A stretch of DNA of 64,000 nt from G965267335 sp965267335 (GCA_965267335.1 OZ253953.1:1612001-1676000); one strand, 5' to 3'. Numbered from the stretch's first letter, positions 34,587 through 43,979 are shown. A program made the numbers and translations. Notes: generated by a model from the letters alone, not told the origin.

Positions 34587-34784
34587 AGTGATGCCAAAGA
34601 GCCATTTTATGGCCTTAACAATAATCTTTCGACCTTTTCGGGTGGATGACCCAGGCTTATTTTCTTTTTTTGCTTCTATATGACCGTTTGTTGTCTGGCG
34701 CCAGTACTCTCACCAGATTCTGCCTCAAAAATAACAAATTTGATCGCCTTCTTATATACGCAAACGGTAAAGAAATACCTGTGT

Positions 34785-37487
34785 TTACTTGCCGATTAGT
34801 ATAAATGGAGCCCAATAGAATGGACTGGAGAACTTCACAGAATTTATTAAGTCCAGTTTTGCGTGGCGCAACGACTCAGAGTAGGGATGTTTTTCTTGTA
34901 ACAAGTTATAGTAGAATTTTACCATCAATTGTGATGTCGATTCATCAGCCACTTTCCACAGGGATACAACCAAGTTGTTGGATCCTGCATAAATCAGAGC
35001 CCTGGTAAGGCCGATGATACCCTCTCCCTTTGAATACTTTCCTAAGCCGGTTTCGCAAGCCGATACACATACCAAATCTGCATCCAAATCCAGGTTGTAA
35101 ATTTCTGCACAGAATAAGTTTCCGTCTTCATTGGTATTGACATCCGGATTAAGGAAAATTTCTGATAGTTCGGGCTTTTTCTCATTGACTATTCCATGAG
35201 TTGCGAAATGCAGGAACTTGTATTTCTTCAGATTGTTGGATTTTATCAAAGTCTCCTGTGCCGCATTGTGCAGGTATGAACTAGATACCAGCCCTTTGGC
35301 GTCAAAAATTCTCATAATTTCTTCGACTTCTTTTTGGGTGCCTGGCAGACTTGATAGAGGCCCTAGGGTGCTGTTAAATTCTACGGGAGCACATAAAAAT
35401 ATAGAAGGGTCATCTGTACGTTCATCTGATTTTTTCTTTGCCTGAAGGTAGAGTGTTGCTGAGTAGTCGTAGCTTACGGAGACCTTTTTGATTAGGTATT
35501 CGAGTTGGCCGAAGTCGATAATATCGCTGCCGGCCTTTTCCGTTGTTAGAGATTCGAATGGGATGGTTCCTAGCCTTCCATCTGGGATAATAATTAGTTT
35601 TTTCGTTTTAGAAGTGATTTTGAAAGGCATGATTTGCTGATATACTTCATAAGATTCTCGCGAGAATATCTTGAAAATATTATACTCTAAGGCATTTCTC
35701 ATGCCCGTCAAGTTTTTGTCCAGCTCATCCAATCTTTTGATATCATAAATTTTAAACTTGTTCTTCGTGATATAGAAAACGTAAAGTCTGCCAGTATTCG
35801 GGGCTTGAAAGTAGCTTATCACTGCGGTAGCAGAGTCAAGATTGTTTTGGAGCTCGTCCACTGTGGTGACATCAACATTGTACTTGAGGTTGTAATAATC
35901 AGGGTAGGAGGTCTCAAGCATTGTAGTAAAGCTTTTGTATGACTGGTGAAGCTCAAATAATTTCTCCGTAATCCTGGTCTTTTCCTTCTCGTCTGAAACT
36001 CCCTGAGCTAATTTTTGTTCGTAGTAGGCTATATCACTACTCAGTTTCGACTCTTTTTCAAGAAGCTCTTCAGGGATATTGGCAAAATGCTTGGCATCGG
36101 ATTCCGAAATAGCTTCCAGGAGCACGGCAGATTTGTTTTTTTCTGAAAAATAGAATGCTTTCTTTTGATAGTACTTCCATTTTAGTGAAGTGCCAGCCAG
36201 TTGCACACTGACACGAACAGCATCTTCATATACTTCAGATGATATGTTTCCAAGTGCTATTTTATCACTCTCATTGACCGTAGTATGTCTAATGTTCTCG
36301 ATGAGTTTGTCGCATAATTCCAGATGCTTCAATGAAGCCTCAAGGTCTTTGAATTTGAGGGTTTTATTTAAGTGGAGTTCTTCAAGTGCTTGTGCTTTAT
36401 AAAGCAATGTTGTTAATAGGGTATATTGGTTAAAGCTTCCTTCTATAGGAGGGAGGGTGTTGTTGTCTTTATCGTTAAATGAAGGAATATTAGCAATTAG
36501 TGCCAATTGATAATTTGTAATGGCATTTTGATAGTCACGGCTTCTGCGGTAAACATTGCCTATGAAGTTGTAAGTATTGGCAACTTCAGGATGCTTCTTA
36601 CCATAACTGGACTCATAAATACTAAGAGCTTTGTTGAAATAGCTAAAGGCAATTTCTTTGGTCTCTGCAGTCATATACATCTGTCCAATGTTAGAGTAGG
36701 TAAAGGCTACATTGGGGTGATCCTCTCCAAAGTTATGCTGCCAAATGGCTAATACTTTGTCAAACATATCAAGGGCTTCTGTTATTTTCCCTTGCCCTCT
36801 GTAGATGATGGCAATATTGTTATAAGCAATTGCGATCTTTGGATGATCCTCACCATATTGCTCTTTGTATATCTCCAGTGCCTGTGTGTAGTAGTCCAGG
36901 GCGGTCTCTGGGGATGATTCTGAGTATAACAGGCCAATGTTGTTTAATGATGCGGCTACCTCTGCCTTGGCCTGATCACCTTGTGATTTCCTTAGTTGTA
37001 ATGCCTTTAGATGATATTCCATGGCTAGGTCACGGTTTCCAGTATTCCAGTATACAAGAGCCAGATTGTTATAGGTCAACGATTTTGTAGGTTGCCCCGA
37101 ACTTTGTCCTACCTTTTCAGCCATTTGAAATTTTTCTAGGGCATTTTCATTCTTACCCTGAATGAGATAAACATAGCCTTCCGTGTTAAGGCATTCCTCT
37201 GATTTGGAATTATTAAGCTGTGAAGAATTGATTTCTTGAGCTTCGTTGACCTTTTCTATTGCTTCCTCCGGTCTGCCAAGGCGAATAAGTGTGTTTGCAA
37301 TCAGGTTTTTGCAGTCTACCAGCAAGGCGTTATCAGTAAGTTTACTTTCACATTTGGTTGCCTCATCCAGGGCTCTGTTGAAATCACCAGCCTCAAAAAG
37401 AGAATCTGCCTTACTCAATGAACTCTGGGAGAACCCCTTTGTATGGATGAATAGAAATAGTGCTGATATGTAAAGTACGATTCTCAT
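34785..37487 (-). CDS. Secreted TPR-CHAT protein (caspase-like)
   Basis: This 900-aa protein has a signal peptide (MRIVLYISALFLFIHTKGFS) and about eight TPR units (residues ~25-330, with many ALEIYKEQYGEDHPKIA-like repeats). A helical linker leads to a C-terminal CHAT domain (about 600-900). The caspase-type dyad is complete: His764 in HFATHG and Cys811 in SACETG. CHAT proteins are proteases often activated through a partner bound by the TPR arm. The ATG overlaps the stop of an upstream outer-membrane barrel gene by one base (TGATG), so the two are translationally coupled. The target is unknown. Confidence 0.9.
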   Translation of the reverse strand: MRIVLYISALFLFIHTKGFSQSSLSKADSLFEAGDFNRALDEATKCESKLTDNALLVDCKNLIANTLIRLGRPEEAIEKVNEAQEINSSQLNNSKSEECLNTEGYVYLIQGKNENALEKFQMAEKVGQSSGQPTKSLTYNNLALVYWNTGNRDLAMEYHLKALQLRKSQGDQAKAEVAASLNNIGLLYSESSPETALDYYTQALEIYKEQYGEDHPKIAIAYNNIAIIYRGQGKITEALDMFDKVLAIWQHNFGEDHPNVAFTYSNIGQMYMTAETKEIAFSYFNKALSIYESSYGKKHPEVANTYNFIGNVYRRSRDYQNAITNYQLALIANIPSFNDKDNNTLPPIEGSFNQYTLLTTLLYKAQALEELHLNKTLKFKDLEASLKHLELCDKLIENIRHTTVNESDKIALGNISSEVYEDAVRVSVQLAGTSLKWKYYQKKAFYFSEKNKSAVLLEAISESDAKHFANIPEELLEKESKLSSDIAYYEQKLAQGVSDEKEKTRITEKLFELHQSYKSFTTMLETSYPDYYNLKYNVDVTTVDELQNNLDSATAVISYFQAPNTGRLYVFYITKNKFKIYDIKRLDELDKNLTGMRNALEYNIFKIFSRESYEVYQQIMPFKITSKTKKLIIIPDGRLGTIPFESLTTEKAGSDIIDFGQLEYLIKKVSVSYDYSATLYLQAKKKSDERTDDPSIFLCAPVEFNSTLGPLSSLPGTQKEVEEIMRIFDAKGLVSSSYLHNAAQETLIKSNNLKKYKFLHFATHGIVNEKKPELSEIFLNPDVNTNEDGNLFCAEIYNLDLDADLVCVSACETGLGKYSKGEGIIGLTRALIYAGSNNLVVSLWKVADESTSQLMVKFYYNLLQEKHPYSESLRHAKLDLINSVKFSSPFYWAPFILIGK

Positions 37488-38461
37488 CAGAAGGTGTACA
37501 GATAACTTATAGTGTTGACATACTCTCTGGAAAGACCATCCGGGTTAAAGTCTCTGCGTTTTATTCTTATGGCATTGGATAGCTTAATGGCTGATTTGGT
37601 GTTAATATTAAAGCCTCCTCCAAACAGAAAGTTGTGAGCCATACCATCACTACCGATTGATTCTTCCCACCATCCAGTACTGGGGTTCCACCAATCGTCC
37701 CGCCTGGGTCTCCAAATAGTTAGGGTTCCAGCAAAGAAACTCCATTTTGAGAATCTAAAATCTCGTTGGATTCGAAGCATGATATCAGCTCTTCTACGTA
37801 GCCAATGAGACTCCGGATAGTGACTGGCCTCCGTCCATTTTTCGTGACCCTTCCAAGGCTCCCACCAAAATTTGTTGTTATTAGCAGTTTTGCCATTTGC
37901 GCTATTACTACCCACAATTACTTTTTGCCAACCAGTAGCGATAAGCCATTTCTTTGTGATAAAGGAAATACCTGTGATAAAATCAGTTGTTCCAAGGCTG
38001 GTTTGGTAGTACATAGGCAGGGGTAGATTGTCGGCACTGGTTTGATCTTGTGTATTGAGAAAGGTTTTCATGCCAACAGTCGCATTGATTTGATACTTTT
38101 CTTTAGCCACAATATTTCTTGTAAGGCTGAGTGATAAATCACCAATACCCTGGGCTTCTCCCAGTACTCCGGTATTGGACATATAGGGGACTTTTGCCTG
38201 GAAAGTGTATTTGTCGGTAATCCCTATATTCAGATCTATTTGATAAGCCCTAATGACGTTTTTGAACTTTGTAAGTCCAACGTAGTGACTTATTTCCGCG
38301 CTACGGAGTTTGAGGCTTGCTTGTTTTGAGAAATTTTGGTCAGGACGCATAGCTCCCATAGTACAAAATCCGGCATCAGCACAGCCTTGAGAAAAACCGC
38401 CATAGGTCATTACTCCAAGAACCAAGGTTATCAATGAAATTTTAAAAAGTTGTTGCGACAC
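37487..38461 (-). CDS. Outer-membrane beta-barrel protein
   Basis: This 324-aa protein has a signal peptide and a long run of alternating amphipathic strands, ending in the aromatic terminal strand YVNTISYLYTF typical of outer-membrane proteins. Just after the signal is CADAGFCTMGAMRPDQ, a Cys-containing block seen in Bacteroidota barrels I cannot name. It resembles phenol-degradation (MetA-type) or porin-like transporters in general form only. The start is GTG at 38461. It is coupled to the CHAT gene and shares its transcript. Confidence 0.75.
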   Translation of the reverse strand: MSQQLFKISLITLVLGVMTYGGFSQGCADAGFCTMGAMRPDQNFSKQASLKLRSAEISHYVGLTKFKNVIRAYQIDLNIGITDKYTFQAKVPYMSNTGVLGEAQGIGDLSLSLTRNIVAKEKYQINATVGMKTFLNTQDQTSADNLPLPMYYQTSLGTTDFITGISFITKKWLIATGWQKVIVGSNSANGKTANNNKFWWEPWKGHEKWTEASHYPESHWLRRRADIMLRIQRDFRFSKWSFFAGTLTIWRPRRDDWWNPSTGWWEESIGSDGMAHNFLFGGGFNINTKSAIKLSNAIRIKRRDFNPDGLSREYVNTISYLYTF

Positions 38462-38542
38462 GTGCAGGGTCTTAGATTGTCCGAACTTAAAGATAAGAAA
38501 TTCTATGACTTTATTGTAAATGCTCAGACTTATAGCCTATAC

Positions 38543-39226
38543 TCAATTGAAGGACAGGGGTGCTATAAATGAAAAACGAAAAGTCATGATATTATCTTTT
38601 CTTTTTCGATTACCCCAATTGGATATATTGTCCAGGTAATCGGTTGAGCTGTTCATCCAGCCTGTTCGGATCATAATACCATAGCCTTGAGGTAGACTGT
38701 ACATGGCACCAAATTGCAAGGGAAAAGCAACCGTTATATTTGAATATTCCTCACCCAATTCACGAGTGTTAAGTTGATCATTGAGCTTATTGTAGTTTTC
38801 GTCATAGGCGGTGAATCTAAGGAGACCGATTCCCTGGCTTATAAAAATTCTGAGTCCGTTCTTGTTATAAAAAGAATAGTTGAGGTGATAGTTGAGATTA
38901 AAGTAGTTGGTAAATATGAACGTATTAGGCGTTGCACTGGCATCTTCCTGGTAGCTATAATTTTTATTTTGGCCGGTTATAAAGCCACTCATAAGTTCAA
39001 ACTCTCCGTTGACTTTCTTTGCTTTGTTGAATCGCAATCCCAAGTGGAAGGCAGCTCCGTATTTCGAGTACTTTTCCATCAAATCACCTTTGTATGAATT
39101 TGCCGTAAGTCCCAAAAGGAGGTACTTTGTTGGTTTTTTATCCTGGCTTAATGAGTCCTGGCCAAAGCATATAGTTGCCAAAAATACCAACAAGTGTAAA
39201 GCGATATAGTGTTTCCGGGAAACCAA
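38543..39226 (-). CDS. Outer-membrane beta-barrel protein, 227 aa
   Basis: This is a 227-aa exported protein with a signal peptide (HYIALHLLVFLATICFGQ), a short linker (DSLSQDKKPTK) and about eight to ten beta strands such as YLLLGLTANSYKGDL. It ends MTFRFSFIAPLSFN. This is the pattern of small OmpA-like or PorT-type barrels without a periplasmic domain. The start is TTG at 39226, with no better candidate. It is the first gene of the minus-strand envelope run. No specific role is evident. Confidence 0.7.
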   Translation of the reverse strand: MVSRKHYIALHLLVFLATICFGQDSLSQDKKPTKYLLLGLTANSYKGDLMEKYSKYGAAFHLGLRFNKAKKVNGEFELMSGFITGQNKNYSYQEDASATPNTFIFTNYFNLNYHLNYSFYNKNGLRIFISQGIGLLRFTAYDENYNKLNDQLNTRELGEEYSNITVAFPLQFGAMYSLPQGYGIMIRTGWMNSSTDYLDNISNWGNRKRKDNIMTFRFSFIAPLSFN

Positions 39227-39269
39227 CTTTGGTAATTAACGAAAAAAACAGAGATTCTGATGCGAAGAA

Positions 39270-39301
39270 AAGAAAAAAGCCCCGGAATTGATCGGGGCTT
39301 T
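39270..39301 (-). terminator. Terminator of the DUF177-to-accC operon
   Basis: On the minus strand AAAGCCCCG and CGGGGCTTT pair with an 8-base loop, followed by TTTCTTTT. It begins 8 bases after the accC stop. Confidence 0.85.
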
Positions 39302-39308
39302 CAGTTTA

Positions 39309-40673
39309 TTATTTGGCCTCTTCAGCTTCCTGGAGAGGTGTTAAGTCAAATGTATCCATAAAGGCAGTAGTAAATTGCCCGGACTTGAATTGCTTGTCAT
39401 TCAGAAGATGGATATGAAACGGAATAGTAGTCTTAATCCCTTCAATTACAAATTCCTCAAGTGCACGCTTCATTCTCACCATGGCCTCTTCTCTTGTAGG
39501 AGCCCGTACGATGAGTTTTGCTATCATGGAGTCATAGTTCGGAGGAACCGTATACCCAGTGTAAACATGGCTGTCGACTCTAATTCCTTGCCCACCCGGA
39601 AGATGTAAGTTAGTAATCTTACCAGGTGTAGGGCGGAAGCCCTTAGCAGGATCTTCTGCATTGATTCTACATTCGATTGAAAATCTTTTAGGGTAGTGGT
39701 CCTTACCATCTATTTTTTCTCCTGCTGCAACTTTAATCTGCTCTTTAATAAGATCAATGTCGGTTACTTCCTCTGTAATGGGGTGCTCAACCTGAATACG
39801 GGTATTCATTTCCATAAAATAGAAGTCACCGTTCTTATCTACAAGGAACTCAATTGTTCCTGCACCTTCGTATTTCACGGCTTTGGCTCCTTTTTTGGCG
39901 GCCAATCCCATTTTCTTTCTAAGCTTATCATTTACAACCGGAGAAGGTGTTTCTTCGATAAGTTTCTGATGCCTACGTTGAATACTACAGTCTCTCTCAG
40001 AATAGTGGCTTACATTTCCATATTTATCAGCTACGAGCTGGATTTCTACGTGTCGAGGTTCTTCGATGAACTTCTCCATGTAGAGGTCACCATTTCCAAA
40101 AGCAGCTTCAGATTCTTGTTTGGCACTTTTCCATGCATCTTCAAGCTGACTTTCTTCCTTCACTATCCTCATACCACGGCCACCACCACCGGCAGTTGCT
40201 TTTAGTATTACAGGATATTTAATGGTTTTTGCGATTTTTTTGGCTTCAGCAACAGTTTTTAGAATGCCGTCCGATCCGGGGATACAGGGTACTCCTGCGT
40301 TTTTCATTGTGGCCTTAGCAGTTGCTTTATCTCCCATCCCACTGATCATTTCAGGGGAGGCACCAATAAATTTGATTTTGTAGTCCTCGCATACCTGAGA
40401 GAATTCAGCATTCTCAGAAAGGAAACCATATCCCGGATGGATTGCATCAGCATTCGTTATTTCTGCTGCCGCAATAATGTTGGGGATGTTAAGATAGGAC
40501 TCTTTACTTTGAGGTCCTCCTATACAAACGGCTTCATCTGCAAAACGTACATGAAGACTTTCTTTGTCAGTAGTACTGTAAACGGCTACTGTTTTTATAC
40601 CTAGCTCTTTGCACGCGCGGATAACACGCATTGCAATCTCGCCTCTGTTGGCAATTAAAATTTTCTTGAACAT
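39309..40673 (-). CDS. accC: Biotin carboxylase subunit of acetyl-CoA carboxylase
   Basis: This 454-aa ATP-grasp enzyme carboxylates the biotin on AccB, the first half of malonyl-CoA synthesis. Typical blocks are KILIANRGEIAMRVIRACKELG, YPVILKATAGGGGRGMR and FMEMNTRIQVEHPITEEVTDIDL. The ATG at 40673 gives the standard N-terminus MFKKILIAN; the frame continues to a TTG at 40682. It lies 40 bases downstream of accB. The AccA/AccD transferase genes are not in the window. Confidence 0.96.
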   Translation of the reverse strand: MFKKILIANRGEIAMRVIRACKELGIKTVAVYSTTDKESLHVRFADEAVCIGGPQSKESYLNIPNIIAAAEITNADAIHPGYGFLSENAEFSQVCEDYKIKFIGASPEMISGMGDKATAKATMKNAGVPCIPGSDGILKTVAEAKKIAKTIKYPVILKATAGGGGRGMRIVKEESQLEDAWKSAKQESEAAFGNGDLYMEKFIEEPRHVEIQLVADKYGNVSHYSERDCSIQRRHQKLIEETPSPVVNDKLRKKMGLAAKKGAKAVKYEGAGTIEFLVDKNGDFYFMEMNTRIQVEHPITEEVTDIDLIKEQIKVAAGEKIDGKDHYPKRFSIECRINAEDPAKGFRPTPGKITNLHLPGGQGIRVDSHVYTGYTVPPNYDSMIAKLIVRAPTREEAMVRMKRALEEFVIEGIKTTIPFHIHLLNDKQFKSGQFTTAFMDTFDLTPLQEAEEAK

Positions 40674-40713
40674 GTTATTCAATTGATATGAACAATCGCG
40701 TAAAGTTCCCTAC

Positions 40714-41193
40714 TTAGGATGGATCAACAAGGAATAATGGTTGATCATATTCTACTGGTGTAGCATCGTCAACCAAAATTTTAATAATGGTTCCCGAAAC
40801 TTCTGATTCTATTTCATTGAATAGTTTCATCGCTTCGATAATACACACCGTGTCGCCTTTAGAAATGGAATCTCCTACGTTCACAAAGAAGTCAGATTCT
40901 GGGTTAGGTGAACGATAGAATGTACCAATCATTGGAGATTTCACCGTCACATATTTATCACTGTCGCCTGCACTTTCAGTAGCAGGCTTTTCAGCTGCTG
41001 GAGCCGAAGCTGCAGGGGTAGGTGCCGGAGCCGGAGCTGCTGCTGCCACTGGGGCCGGTGCCGCCACTTGCTCAATGATACGGTCGTTACTTTTTTTGAT
41101 TGATAGTTTAAGTTGTTCAGTTTCTATCTTTACCTCGTTAAGTCCTGTTTTTGATATAAAATCAATAAGGTCCTGTATTTCTTTAGCTTTCAT
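40714..41193 (-). CDS. accB: Biotin carboxyl carrier protein of acetyl-CoA carboxylase
   Basis: This 159-aa carrier has an N-terminal helical region (KEIQDLIDFISKTGLNEV), a long Ala/Pro-rich hinge (about residues 42-75) and the biotinyl domain. The biotinylated lysine is in EAMKLFN (Lys123). The hinge lets the biotin swing between AccC and the carboxyltransferase. It follows efp by 5 bases and precedes accC, an order standard in the phylum. Confidence 0.96.
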   Translation of the reverse strand: MKAKEIQDLIDFISKTGLNEVKIETEQLKLSIKKSNDRIIEQVAAPAPVAAAAPAPAPTPAASAPAAEKPATESAGDSDKYVTVKSPMIGTFYRSPNPESDFFVNVGDSISKGDTVCIIEAMKLFNEIESEVSGTIIKILVDDATPVEYDQPLFLVDPS

Positions 41194-41198
41194 AAGTA

Positions 41199-41762
41199 TT
41201 ATTTTACTCTTTCAGAATATGTACCTGTACGAGTGTCTATTTTGATTTTTTCTCCTTGATCAATAAATAAAGGTACTTGAATTTCAGCACCTGTTTCTAC
41301 AGTAGCAGGTTTAGTTGCATTAGTAGCTGTATCACCCCTCACACCTGGTTCCGTATATGTGATTTCCATTTCAACGAATGGAGGTAACTCACATGTTAGC
41401 ACTTTTTCAGACTCAACATGATACAGAACTTCAACCTCCTGACCATCTTTTAGAAATTGAGAGCCTGAAATCAAATCTTCCTGCAAAGTGACCTGTTCAA
41501 AAGAATTGCTATCCATAAAATGATATCCAATATCATCCTTATATAAAAACTGATGTGCTCTTCTTTCTACTCTTGCCGTTGTAACCTTGTGTCCCGCAGT
41601 GAAAGTGTTGTCAACGACCTTCCCAGTGTTCAAGCTTTTTAACTTGGTTCTAACGAATGCCGGTCCCTTGCCAGGCTTCACGTGTTGGAATTCAACAATA
41701 GTGTAAAGGTCATTATTAAATTCTATACACAATCCGTTTTTAAAATCTGCAGTAGTTGCCAT
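41199..41762 (-). CDS. efp: Elongation factor P
   Basis: This 187-aa factor relieves ribosome stalling at proline runs. Domain I includes FQHVKPGKGPAFVRTKLKSL, where the Lys in PGKGPAF is the usual site of modification. Domains II and III follow with the family's C-terminal YTEPGVRGDTATNATKPATVETGAEIQVPLFI pattern (split here for length). No modification enzymes (EpmA/EpmB or others) lie nearby. An internal promoter box 18 bases upstream suggests expression independent of the upstream fabH. Confidence 0.97.
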   Translation of the reverse strand: MATTADFKNGLCIEFNNDLYTIVEFQHVKPGKGPAFVRTKLKSLNTGKVVDNTFTAGHKVTTARVERRAHQFLYKDDIGYHFMDSNSFEQVTLQEDLISGSQFLKDGQEVEVLYHVESEKVLTCELPPFVEMEITYTEPGVRGDTATNATKPATVETGAEIQVPLFIDQGEKIKIDTRTGTYSERVK

Positions 41763-41780
41763 TTTTTAATAGATTGGGGT

Positions 41781-41788
41781 CAAAATTA
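41781..41788 (-). promoter_or_regulatory. Internal -7 box before efp
   Basis: TAATTTTG on the minus strand fits TAnnTTTG and lies 18 bases before the efp ATG, with TTTAG about 18 bases further upstream. It would give efp-accB-accC extra transcription. Confidence 0.5.
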
Positions 41789-41819
41789 ATAAGATATCTG
41801 AATTAACTAAAGAAAATAA

Positions 41820-42815
41820 TTATTTAGGGTCATATGCCCATTTCAAGTGCATGGCTCCCCAGGTAAATCCACCCCCAAAGGCAGCCAAAATCAGATTGTC
41901 TCCTTTTTTTAGTTTGCTTTCGTAGTCCCATAAGCAAAGAGGGATAGTTCCTGCAGTTGTATTTCCGTATTTCTGAATGTTCATCATCACCTTTTCAGGT
42001 GCGATGCCTGCACGTTTCGCGGTGGCATCAATTATCCTTTTGTTAGCCTGGTGTGGTACTAACCAGGCAATGTCGTCTCCAGTGAGTCCTGATTGTTCGA
42101 TGACTTCTGCAGCTACATCTGCCATATGTGCGACCGCATATTTGAACACAGTAGCTCCTTCCTGATGGAGATAATGCATTTTTTTGTCTACCGTATCATG
42201 ACTTGCCGGATACCTGCTTCCTCCTGCCAGTACGTTGAGGTAAGGTTCTCCTGCACCATCCTGCCTTAGTATAGATTTTTGTATGCCATTTTCGCTTTCC
42301 TCAGCTTCAATAAGTACAGCTCCGGCACCATCACCGAAAATTATACAAGTTGCACGATCTTCATAGTCGATGATAGATGACATTTTATCTACACCAACGA
42401 CAAGTATCTTTTTATTTCTTCCACTTTCTATGTAATTGGCAGCACTGTCAAGCGCATAGAGGAAGCCAGAACATGCAGCGGAAAGGTCATAGCCAAATGC
42501 ATTTTTTGCGCCTAATTTAGGTCCCAATAAATTAGCTACTGTGGGGAAAGTGTAATCTGGTGTGACGGTAGCGACTAAAATCAAGTCGATTGATAATGGA
42601 TCGGTATCCGTCTTTTTGAGTAGTTCAAGACAGGCTTGTTCGGCCATATAAGAGGCCCCGAAATCTCCCTTTAATATTCGTCTTTCGTGTATTCCCGTTC
42701 TGGTAACAATCCACTCATCGTTTGTATCTACAATAGTTTCGAGTTCCTTATTTGTTAACTTATAATCAGGAACATATCCTGCTACTCCTGTAATTGCTGC
42801 TCTTATGTTACTCAT
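41820..42815 (-). CDS. fabH: 3-oxoacyl-ACP synthase III
   Basis: This 331-aa enzyme condenses an acyl-CoA primer with malonyl-ACP to start fatty-acid synthesis. The triad is visible: Cys115 in LSAACSGFLY, His in VPHQANKRII and Asn in YGNTTAGTIP. DTNDEWIVTRTGI near the N-terminus is characteristic. It lies 13 bases downstream of plsX in the lipid operon. In this phylum FabH often takes branched primers, but that cannot be read from the sequence. Confidence 0.97.
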   Translation of the reverse strand: MSNIRAAITGVAGYVPDYKLTNKELETIVDTNDEWIVTRTGIHERRILKGDFGASYMAEQACLELLKKTDTDPLSIDLILVATVTPDYTFPTVANLLGPKLGAKNAFGYDLSAACSGFLYALDSAANYIESGRNKKILVVGVDKMSSIIDYEDRATCIIFGDGAGAVLIEAEESENGIQKSILRQDGAGEPYLNVLAGGSRYPASHDTVDKKMHYLHQEGATVFKYAVAHMADVAAEVIEQSGLTGDDIAWLVPHQANKRIIDATAKRAGIAPEKVMMNIQKYGNTTAGTIPLCLWDYESKLKKGDNLILAAFGGGFTWGAMHLKWAYDPK

Positions 42816-42828
42816 AGGTAGGGTTTCC

Positions 42829-43773
42829 TTAATTAAATGAGGAACTGATTATTTCGTTAATATTCGATTTAATAGTTCTTACGGCAAGGTTCAAAGCGTT
42901 TTGAATTGCTTTAGGGTTAGAGTCTCCATGTGAAATTATCACGTTACCATTGACCCCTACTATTGCTCCACCACCGACATTGGAATGGTCAAATAGTGTC
43001 ACGAAATCATCAACAAATCCTCTCTGCTCCAATAAAGGATACATAGATTCACATAATTTTAGAATTACGTTTCCACTAAATCCATCAGAAACCACAACGT
43101 CTACCTCATCGGTAACTACATTACGACCTTCAATGTTTCCGATGAAGTTAATATTCTTGTTTAGCTTTAGTAAATCAAATGCCGCTTGCTGAAGTAGTGG
43201 TCCCTTGCCTGGTTCAGTGCCCATATTTAGAAGTCCGACCTTTGGGTTATCAACTTGAAAAACATGCTTGTAATACATGTAACCCATCTCTCCGAATTGC
43301 TCAAGCACATCTGGTTTGCAATCTGCATTGGCACCAATATCAACGATGATACCATATACCCCTCTGTTCTTAGGTATGAAACCGGCAATTGCTGGCCTTA
43401 TCACTCCCTTGACTGTTTTGATGGTAAACATAGCACCAACTAGCATGGCACCAGTGTTTCCAGCACTAATCAGACATTGGGCTTTCCCCTCCTTCAGGAG
43501 CATGTAACCCTTTATGATACTTGAATCAGGTTTTTGCGAGATAGCTTTGGTGGGGTGTTCGCCCATTTCAACGACCTGGCTGGCATGAACAATTTCGATG
43601 AAATCTTCAGGGACGCCCAACTTCGAAAAGTTAGATTTGATAACATCCTCTTTACCCACCAGGATGACATTAGCACCATCCTCCAGTGTACCGTTTTTCT
43701 TGGCGATTACGGCACCTTCAATTATTGCATCAGGGGCAAGATCACCCCCCATTGCATCTAAAGCAATGTTCAT
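42829..43773 (-). CDS. plsX: Phosphate acyltransferase
   Basis: This 314-aa enzyme makes acyl-phosphate from acyl-ACP, the donor for PlsY in phospholipid synthesis. It begins MNIALDAMGGDLAPDAIIEG. It contains SAGNTGAMLVGAMFTIKTVKGV and DVVVSDGFSGNVILK, all standard for PlsX. It sits between rpmF and fabH, linking lipid and ribosome genes in one operon. Confidence 0.97.
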   Translation of the reverse strand: MNIALDAMGGDLAPDAIIEGAVIAKKNGTLEDGANVILVGKEDVIKSNFSKLGVPEDFIEIVHASQVVEMGEHPTKAISQKPDSSIIKGYMLLKEGKAQCLISAGNTGAMLVGAMFTIKTVKGVIRPAIAGFIPKNRGVYGIIVDIGANADCKPDVLEQFGEMGYMYYKHVFQVDNPKVGLLNMGTEPGKGPLLQQAAFDLLKLNKNINFIGNIEGRNVVTDEVDVVVSDGFSGNVILKLCESMYPLLEQRGFVDDFVTLFDHSNVGGGAIVGVNGNVIISHGDSNPKAIQNALNLAVRTIKSNINEIISSSFN

Positions 43774-43787
43774 AGCCTAGTCCTTTA

Positions 43788-43979
43788 TTAAACGAGGACG
43801 TCTTTCTCCATAACAACTTGCCCTTTGTAGTAGAGTTTACCCTCTACCCAATGAGCTCTGTGGTAAAGGTGTGCTTCACCAGTTGTAGGACAAATAGCTA
43901 AGGTTTGTTTAGCTGCTTTGTAGTGCGTTCTCCTTTTGTCTCTTCTCGTCTTTGACGTTTTTCTTTTAGGATGCGCCAT
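43788..43979 (-). CDS. rpmF: Ribosomal protein bL32, zinc-free form
   Basis: This is a 63-aa large-subunit ribosomal protein with the standard basic N-terminus MAHPKRKTSKTRRDKRRTH. The usual four-cysteine zinc ribbon is degenerate. Only Cys30 (ICPTTGEAHLYHRAHW) remains, so this is a C-minus bL32 that should fold without zinc. It lies between the DUF177 gene and plsX as in most Bacteroidota. Confidence 0.96.
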   Translation of the reverse strand: MAHPKRKTSKTRRDKRRTHYKAAKQTLAICPTTGEAHLYHRAHWVEGKLYYKGQVVMEKDVLV

